The notes below the pieces were generated by a model. It saw nothing but the letters and a program-made list of their open reading frames with translations. It had not been told where the DNA came from and did no database searches. Made by a program: the position numbers and the translations under genes. 64,000 nucleotides of DNA, taken from Priestia megaterium. GTDB lineage: Bacteria > Bacillota > Bacilli > Bacillales > Bacillaceae_H. Shown in pieces: positions 59,527-64,000 of this stretch. The stretch lies in the NCBI RefSeq assembly GCF_009497655.1, contig NZ_CP023317.1, positions 271,501 to 335,500 on the forward strand. The letters are read 5' to 3'. The stretch's first letter is position 1. The number at the start of each line of letters is the position of its first letter.

Positions 59527-60816
59527 ATGACAAATAAGCAGTATGACATGGTGGGAATAGGAATAGGCCCTTTTAATTTAGGCTTAGCGGCCCTTGCTGA
59601 GCCTCTTGATGAAATTGATGCAGTCTTCTTTGATAAAGAAGAGAAATTTGAATGGCATCCGGGCATGTTAATTGACGGTACGGACTTGCAGATTCCGTTT
59701 CTAGCAGACTTAGTTACATTTGCAGATCCAACAAGCCCCTATTCTTTTCTAAATTATATTCACAAGCAAAAGCGCTTGTATCCGTTCTTTTTCTTTAATC
59801 GTTTTGACATTCCGCGTCAAGAATACAACGAGTACGCAAAATGGGTAGCGGAGCAGCTATCTTCCTGCCACTTTTCTTCAAAAGTTGTGGACGTGATACC
59901 AAAAAATGAAGAAGAGTATTATGAAGTAAAGGTAGAAACACCTGAGGGAATTCAAACGGTAAATGCTAAACACGTTGTAATGGGAACAGGAAGCATTCCA
60001 CTTGTGCCTCCGGCTTTTGAAGAAAAGCTAAATGAGCATATTTTACACAGCAGCGGCTATTTACATAAAAAAGAAGAGATTCAAAAAGGAAAGCATGTAA
60101 CGATCGTTGGTTCAGGGCAAAGTGCTGCCGAGATTTTTCTGGATTTACTAGAAGAACAGACTGAACATCATTACCACCTTACATGGTTTACAAGATCCTC
60201 TAATTTTTTTCAGCTTGATCAATCCAAGCTTGCTCAAGAGTTATTTTCGCCAGACTATGTAGATTACTTTCATTCGCTGGCTTTTGAGGAACGTACAAGC
60301 ACGGTAGAAGATTTAAACCCCCTACGTCACGGAATTGAATCTTCTACCTTAACGAAAATCTATGATTTACTCTATCATCGTTCACTTAAAGGAAGAGTAC
60401 CCGTTACGATTCAAGCTTCGACTGAAGTAAGTGACATTCATAAAAAAGCAAATGGATATGAGCTGGAGTGTAAACAATTAAAGGCTGATCGCTCTTTTCA
60501 ATACGAAGCGGATCGTTTGATATTATCCACGGGCTATAAGCCAAAGATTTCGCCGTTCATCGAACGAATAAAAGATGATATCGAATGGGAAGATGACAAG
60601 CGTTTCAACGTCACAAAAGATTACCGGCTTGTCTTTAAACAACCCCGTAACCACCACTTTTTTACGTTAACTAACATTGAACATTCACACGGATCTGGCG
60701 CAACAAATCTTGGTTTATCCGTTCAGCGTAATCAGCGTATTCTGAACGTAATTGCAGGTAGAGATGTGTATCCAGTTCCAGAAGAGACGACGTTTCAGAC
60801 ATTTAATTTGTTTTGA
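59527..60816 (+). CDS. L-lysine/L-ornithine N-monooxygenase family protein
   Basis: 429-residue FAD/NADPH-dependent N-hydroxylase of the SidA/IucD/PvdA family. FAD motif GIGIGPFNLGLAAL (residues 10-23), substrate region FEWHPGMLIDGTDLQIPFLADLV in pieces, NADPH motif VGSGQSAAEIFLDL and the C-terminal LSTGYKP and GSGATNLGL. Such enzymes make hydroxylysine or hydroxyornithine for hydroxamate siderophores; no IucA/IucC, NRPS or acyltransferase gene is nearby. ATG 59527 follows AAAGGGAG. Only 71 nt after hmp but separated by a strong terminator. Confidence 0.85.
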   Translation: MTNKQYDMVGIGIGPFNLGLAALAEPLDEIDAVFFDKEEKFEWHPGMLIDGTDLQIPFLADLVTFADPTSPYSFLNYIHKQKRLYPFFFFNRFDIPRQEYNEYAKWVAEQLSSCHFSSKVVDVIPKNEEEYYEVKVETPEGIQTVNAKHVVMGTGSIPLVPPAFEEKLNEHILHSSGYLHKKEEIQKGKHVTIVGSGQSAAEIFLDLLEEQTEHHYHLTWFTRSSNFFQLDQSKLAQELFSPDYVDYFHSLAFEERTSTVEDLNPLRHGIESSTLTKIYDLLYHRSLKGRVPVTIQASTEVSDIHKKANGYELECKQLKADRSFQYEADRLILSTGYKPKISPFIERIKDDIEWEDDKRFNVTKDYRLVFKQPRNHHFFTLTNIEHSHGSGATNLGLSVQRNQRILNVIAGRDVYPVPEETTFQTFNLF

Positions 60817-60886
60817 ATGTCTGATTTATAAAAACCTGCACTGTGTTTTTAGATTATTGTAGAAAAGTTTTTTACTCATAAACCAT

Positions 60887-60911
60887 GTTTAAAAGAATAG
60901 TGTACGGGTAT
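60887..60911 (+). promoter_or_regulatory. Sigma-B promoter of the DJ-1 gene
   Basis: GTTTAA (60887-60892), 13-nt spacer, GGGTAT (60906-60911): perfect general-stress consensus, 48 nt before the ATG. Confidence 0.85.
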
Positions 60912-60959
60912 TTTATTTATAGAACATTAGTACACAAATCAATTAAGGAGTTGCTTAGA

Positions 60960-61472
60960 ATGAGTAAGAAAATTGCAGTATTAGTAACAGATTTATTTGA
61001 AGATGTGGAATATACAGATCCAGCCAAAGCCTTTGAAGAAGAAGGCCATACGCTAACAAAAATCGATGTGAAAACAGGCGAAGTAACAGGTAAACAAGGC
61101 GAAACAACATTAACAATTGATAAAGCAATTGCCGATGTAAAACCAGAAGATTTTGACGCATTGTTTTTACCCGGAGGCTTCTCACCAGATATCTTGCGTG
61201 CGGACGATCAAGTCGTAGCTTTTACAAAATCATTTATGGATGAAGGCAAACCGGTTATGGCTATTTGTCACGGGCCACAGCTGCTAATCAATGCTGAAAC
61301 ATTAAAAGGACGTGACGTAACTGGTTTCAAATCAATTGCTATTGATTTGAAAAATGCAGGCGCAAACTTCCATGATAAAGAAGTTGTGGTATGCGGTAAT
61401 CAACTAGTTACAAGCCGTACACCAGATGATATGGAAGCATTCGTACGTGAATCAGTAAACGTCTTAAAATAA
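60960..61472 (+). CDS. DJ-1/PfpI family general stress protein (YfkM/GSP18-like)
   Basis: 170-residue protein with nucleophile C103 in AICHGPQLL, supporting Glu in DLFEDVEY and the LPGGFSPD loop. This is the PfpI type related to B. subtilis YfkM (general stress protein 18), which is under sigma-B, matching the promoter seen here. ATG 60960 follows AAGGAG; the frame upstream to 60885 contains the promoter and is not coding. Proposed activities of the family include methylglyoxal detoxification and protein/nucleotide deglycation. Confidence 0.88.
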   Translation: MSKKIAVLVTDLFEDVEYTDPAKAFEEEGHTLTKIDVKTGEVTGKQGETTLTIDKAIADVKPEDFDALFLPGGFSPDILRADDQVVAFTKSFMDEGKPVMAICHGPQLLINAETLKGRDVTGFKSIAIDLKNAGANFHDKEVVVCGNQLVTSRTPDDMEAFVRESVNVLK

Positions 61473-61830
61473 GTAAATAATATTAGTAAAACTTTCTGTA
61501 AAAGGCGATAACAGGGTGGTTTACCACTCTGTTGTCGCCTTTTTTGTATGTAACGTTTTTGACGAGGAATTTACAGTTATATTACCGCATTGGATGAAGC
61601 TGTTTTTCAAAGTATATGAAAACCTTTTACTATCAATAGCTGGAAGTCGCGTAATATAATCGAAATATTTTTTACATAAGTGTGAGTATAATTTTGGTAG
61701 CTTAAAAGACGTTGCGAGTTTCATAGTTTTCGTGCAACAATGAGGATGCATCACGAGGTTGGCTTGCTACAAGCTTAGATGCGTTGCGGTTTTACAAAAA
61801 ACTTTATTATCACATAGGAGGATTTCAAAC
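61473..61830 (+). other. Intergenic region with terminator and long leader
   Basis: No gene found. A strong hairpin (61501-61545) ends the DJ-1 gene. A TATAAT box near 61690 could start a roughly 130-nt leader for the CAP-domain gene; GCTTG-CTA-CAAGC (61762-61780) forms a small hairpin in it. Confidence 0.5.
61501..61545 (+). terminator. Terminator of the sigma-B DJ-1 gene
   Basis: AAAGGCGATAACAGGGTGG and its near-complement around TTTA, then six T residues. Confidence 0.85.
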
Positions 61831-62577
61831 ATGAAGAAAAGGTTTCGTATTGCCACTGTCGCAGGTGCCGTATCATTAGGATTACTAACAGCAGGACAAG
61901 CAAATGCAGCAGCTCCTGATTGCAACACTCCAAAACAAATTACCATTAAAGATGCTCAAGCAGCACAAAATATAAATGTAGACGAGCTATTAAAGAAATT
62001 TAACGCTCAAGGACAATCTGCTCAAGCAGCAGCTCCACAGCAAGAAACACAAGCACCAGATCAAGCTGAAGCAGCTCCACAGGAACAAGCAAAAGCACCA
62101 GAGCAAAGTGAAGAGGCAAAAGCTCCTGAGCAAACACAGCAAAACACAAAAGCTCAACAATCAGAAAATACTGATAAAGCAGAACAAACAAAAGATGCTA
62201 GTCAATTTGAACAAAAAGTAGTAGATTTAGTAAACCAAGAACGTCAAAAACAAGGTTTAAAGCCTTTAACACTTAACAAAAAATTAAGTGACGTTGCGCG
62301 CACTAAATCAAAAGATATGATGGACAAAGGGTACTTTGACCACAATTCACCAACATATGGTTCACCATTTGATATGATGAAACAATTCGGCATTGAATAT
62401 ACAACTGCAGGTGAAAACATTGCAAAAGGTCAGCAATCTCCTGAAGATGTAATGAATGCTTGGATGAATAGTGACGGTCACCGCAAAAATATTCTAAACC
62501 CTGATTTCACTGAAATTGGTGTTGGATACGTAAAAGGTGATACTACGTACTGGACTCAACAATTTATCGGTAAGTAA
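61831..62577 (+). CDS. Secreted CAP-domain protein (YkwD-like)
   Basis: 248 residues: signal peptide 1-27 (LLTAGQANAA), a short conserved region CNTPKQITIKDAQ, an intrinsically disordered Ala/Gln/Glu/Pro linker (about 60-125, APEQSEEAKAPEQTQQ type) and a CAP/SCP domain (about 127-248) with VNQERQKQGLKPL, YFDHNSPTYGSP, GENIAKGQ, MNSDGHRKNILNPDF and the end WTQQFIGK. The His/Glu pair of the CAP cleft is present. ATG 61831 follows AGGAGG. Wall- or medium-located protein; B. subtilis YkwD and YlbC/YrkB-type homologues have spore/cell-wall roles of uncertain mechanism. Confidence 0.88.
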   Translation: MKKRFRIATVAGAVSLGLLTAGQANAAAPDCNTPKQITIKDAQAAQNINVDELLKKFNAQGQSAQAAAPQQETQAPDQAEAAPQEQAKAPEQSEEAKAPEQTQQNTKAQQSENTDKAEQTKDASQFEQKVVDLVNQERQKQGLKPLTLNKKLSDVARTKSKDMMDKGYFDHNSPTYGSPFDMMKQFGIEYTTAGENIAKGQQSPEDVMNAWMNSDGHRKNILNPDFTEIGVGYVKGDTTYWTQQFIGK

Positions 62578-62581
62578 TACA

Positions 62582-62611
62582 AAAAGAGCAGGATATACCT
62601 GCTCTTTTTTG
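62582..62611 (+). terminator. Terminator of the CAP-domain gene
   Basis: AAAAAGAGCAGG-ATATA-CCTGCTCTTTTTT. Confidence 0.9.
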
Positions 62612-62613
62612 CG

Positions 62614-62638
62614 TTTTTAGCTGTCCAATTTGGGTATA
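62614..62638 (+). promoter_or_regulatory. Sigma-B-like promoter of the small gene
   Basis: GTTTTT (62614-62619), 13-nt spacer, GGGTAT (62633-62638). The -10 is perfect; the -35 matches at four of six positions. Confidence 0.6.
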
Positions 62639-62671
62639 GTAAAGTAAGAACACGTAAAGGAGTGCCTTAAA

Positions 62672-62788
62672 TTGGGACGTATAGTAAAAAAAATTCTAGT
62701 CGCTGTTTTTCCTATCCTGTTAAAAGAAGGATATCGTCATTATAAAAATCGTAAAACTCGAACTACCCCCTCTAAAGGGTATAAATAA
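62672..62788 (+). CDS. Small basic protein, 38 residues
   Basis: Reading frame TTG 62672 to TAA 62788 preceded by AAAGGAG at correct spacing, a sigma-B-like promoter 34 nt upstream of the start, and a terminator immediately after. The product begins MGRIVKKILVAVFPILLKEG, a short amphipathic/hydrophobic helix flanked by Lys/Arg, and ends in a basic RHYKNRKTRTTPSKGYK tail, suggesting membrane-surface association. Not recognised as any named family. The complete promoter-RBS-frame-terminator set supports a real gene. Confidence 0.65.
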   Translation: MGRIVKKILVAVFPILLKEGYRHYKNRKTRTTPSKGYK

Positions 62789-62812
62789 AAAGGACTCGAA
62801 AGAGTCCTTTTT
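62787..62812. terminator. Bidirectional terminator between small gene and ade
   Basis: AAAAAGGACTC-GAAA-GAGTCCTTTTT. Confidence 0.85.
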
Positions 62813-62815
62813 ATT

Positions 62816-64000
62816 TTATGCTTGAACAGGGATATGCTTAAATTCTTTTACGTTAAATAATCCTTTGTCGGTTAATTTTAGACATGGAATAACAGGTAAG
62901 CTCAAGAAAGATAAAGTCAGCAACGGATTGAATTTCTGTGAGATATCGAGATCATGAAGAGCCCCGTGAAGCTGCTTAAGTAAGCTATTTACTTCATTGT
63001 AAGGGTGAGGTGACATTAACCCTCCGATGGAAAGAGGGAGGGAACCAATCACTTCATTATCTTTTACAATAACAATACCTCCGCCGATTTCTTCAATTGC
63101 CGCAATTGCTTTTGCTAAATCCTCATCATTTGTTCCTACGGCTACGATATTATGTGAATCGTGAGCAATCGTAGTAGCGAGCGCTCCATCTTTTAACTGA
63201 AATCCTTTTACGATCCCAAGACCAATATTTCCTGTTAGATGATGGCGCTCAACAACAGCCATTTTCAGCTGATCGTTTTCTACAGAAGGCTGAAATTCGT
63301 TTTGCTTTACTTGAACTTCTTCTACAATATGATTTGTAAGCAGGCTGTTTGGATTAATTTCAATAATATTAGCCCGATTGTGCTGAAGTGGTATCGTAAG
63401 TTTGTTAATAGAAAACTCTTTCAAATGAACAGAATTCATTAGTTCTGTCGGAAGATCAATTTGTTCTTCTTGCACAGACAGCATCTCTCCATTTTCAGCA
63501 ATAAGCTCTCCGTTTTGATAAACATGTGCTGCAGATATATCAGTTAAGTCGTCCAACAGAATAAAATCAGCTTTGTAACCAGGAGCAACCGCCCCTCTAT
63601 CTTTTAACCCGTAGCATTCAGCGGCATTTAATGAAGCCATTTGAATCGCAATTAACGGATCCAGCCCGAGTTCAATAGCAAAACGAACATTGTAATCAAT
63701 AGAGCCTTCCGTTAATAAATCATCTAGATGTTTGTCATCGGTACAGAATAAAAATCTGCGCGCGTTGCGTTCATTTACAGCAGGTAACAATTGTTTCAAA
63801 TCTTTAGCAACAGAACCTTGGCGGATTAGAACATACATCCCGCGCTGAATACGTTCAATTGCTTCTTCTGCTGTTACGCATTCATGATCTGTTGAAATAT
63901 TAGCGGTACGATAAATGTTAACGCCCGTGGCATCTAGCCCTGAGCCGTGCCCATCAATTACGCCGTTTGCATCGTTAGCTGCTTGTAATTTATCGAGCAT
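62816..64000 (-). CDS. ade: Adenine deaminase (N-terminal part beyond the window)
   Basis: C-terminal 394 residues of an Ade/AdeC-type deaminase converting adenine to hypoxanthine and ammonia. The frame is open to the window edge, so the N-terminal metal-binding HxH lies outside; visible are GHGSGLDATG, the STDHECVTAEEA metal/active-site segment, FCTDDKHLDDLL, the DRGAVAPGYKADFILLDD amidohydrolase strand and the adenine deaminase C-terminal domain (GNIGLGIVKGF, IAHDSHNIVAVGTND, GGIVIVKD, SLPLSIGGLMS). Typical full length is about 580 residues, so about two-thirds is present. Purine salvage. Confidence 0.93.
   Translation of the reverse strand: MLDKLQAANDANGVIDGHGSGLDATGVNIYRTANISTDHECVTAEEAIERIQRGMYVLIRQGSVAKDLKQLLPAVNERNARRFLFCTDDKHLDDLLTEGSIDYNVRFAIELGLDPLIAIQMASLNAAECYGLKDRGAVAPGYKADFILLDDLTDISAAHVYQNGELIAENGEMLSVQEEQIDLPTELMNSVHLKEFSINKLTIPLQHNRANIIEINPNSLLTNHIVEEVQVKQNEFQPSVENDQLKMAVVERHHLTGNIGLGIVKGFQLKDGALATTIAHDSHNIVAVGTNDEDLAKAIAAIEEIGGGIVIVKDNEVIGSLPLSIGGLMSPHPYNEVNSLLKQLHGALHDLDISQKFNPLLTLSFLSLPVIPCLKLTDKGLFNVKEFKHIPVQA

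Overview
The window reads as a chromosomal segment of a low-GC Gram-positive spore-former, most like Priestia (Bacillus) megaterium. Reasons: strong AGGAGG-type ribosome binding sites with frequent TTG/GTG starts, dense intrinsic terminators, sigma-B promoters, a secreted GH14 beta-amylase with a starch-binding tail, bacterial nitric oxide synthase, a yuk-type (type VIIb) secretion operon, BcrC, NsrR/Hmp and YkwD-like proteins. I see no rRNA, tRNA, CRISPR array, prophage or insertion sequence. Two genes run off the ends: a glutamine-binding protein (left) and adenine deaminase (right).

Layout. 1-5.1 kb: end of a glnQHMP-type glutamine ABC operon, an amino-acid permease with its own leader, and a DUF445 protein. 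5.1-15.4 kb: envelope stress. A YkoGHI-like two-component system with two PepSY proteins (minus strand) is followed by a second two-component system divergent from a DUF418/ABC exporter operon, then BcrC and the peroxidase Ohr behind an OhrR-type operator. 15.5-26.9 kb: a cobalamin riboswitch driving a Ni/Co permease, two M20 peptidases, a DoxX/DJ-1 divergent pair sharing two matching palindromes, a hidden minus-strand transcription unit, a DinB protein, a lipase, an Na+/alanine symporter, an aromatic-acid-exporter-like protein, a ferritin-like protein and a sigma-B-driven CorA transporter.

27-34 kb: signalling. A CitS/CitT-type two-component pair is followed by a small operon of a free-standing B12-binding (CarH-like) sensor overlapping a STAS protein whose usual phosphosite is Glu, then a PAS histidine kinase and a YfmL-like DEAD-box helicase. 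34.1-46.1 kb: the type VII secretion locus, with an accessory cassette (WXG-like protein, truncated-effector-like protein, a double-coupled micro-ORF and an SseB-like protein), then yukE, yukD, essB, essC, esaA (yueB) and essA. 46.9-53.1 kb: secreted enzymes (nuclease, beta-amylase, a TIM-barrel-like protein) with msrA and an AlbA/HATPase-like protein carrying a Ser-Tyr-Asn repeat.

53.3-64 kb: an ABC-F ATPase, a 2-hydroxyacid dehydrogenase, then a nitric oxide module: nos makes NO, nsrR senses it, and hmp (with two NsrR-type palindromes upstream) detoxifies it; a 43-residue DUF2639 protein sits between. A lone lysine/ornithine N-monooxygenase, a sigma-B-controlled DJ-1 protein, a CAP-domain secreted protein, a 38-residue small protein with a sigma-B-like promoter, and adenine deaminase close the window.
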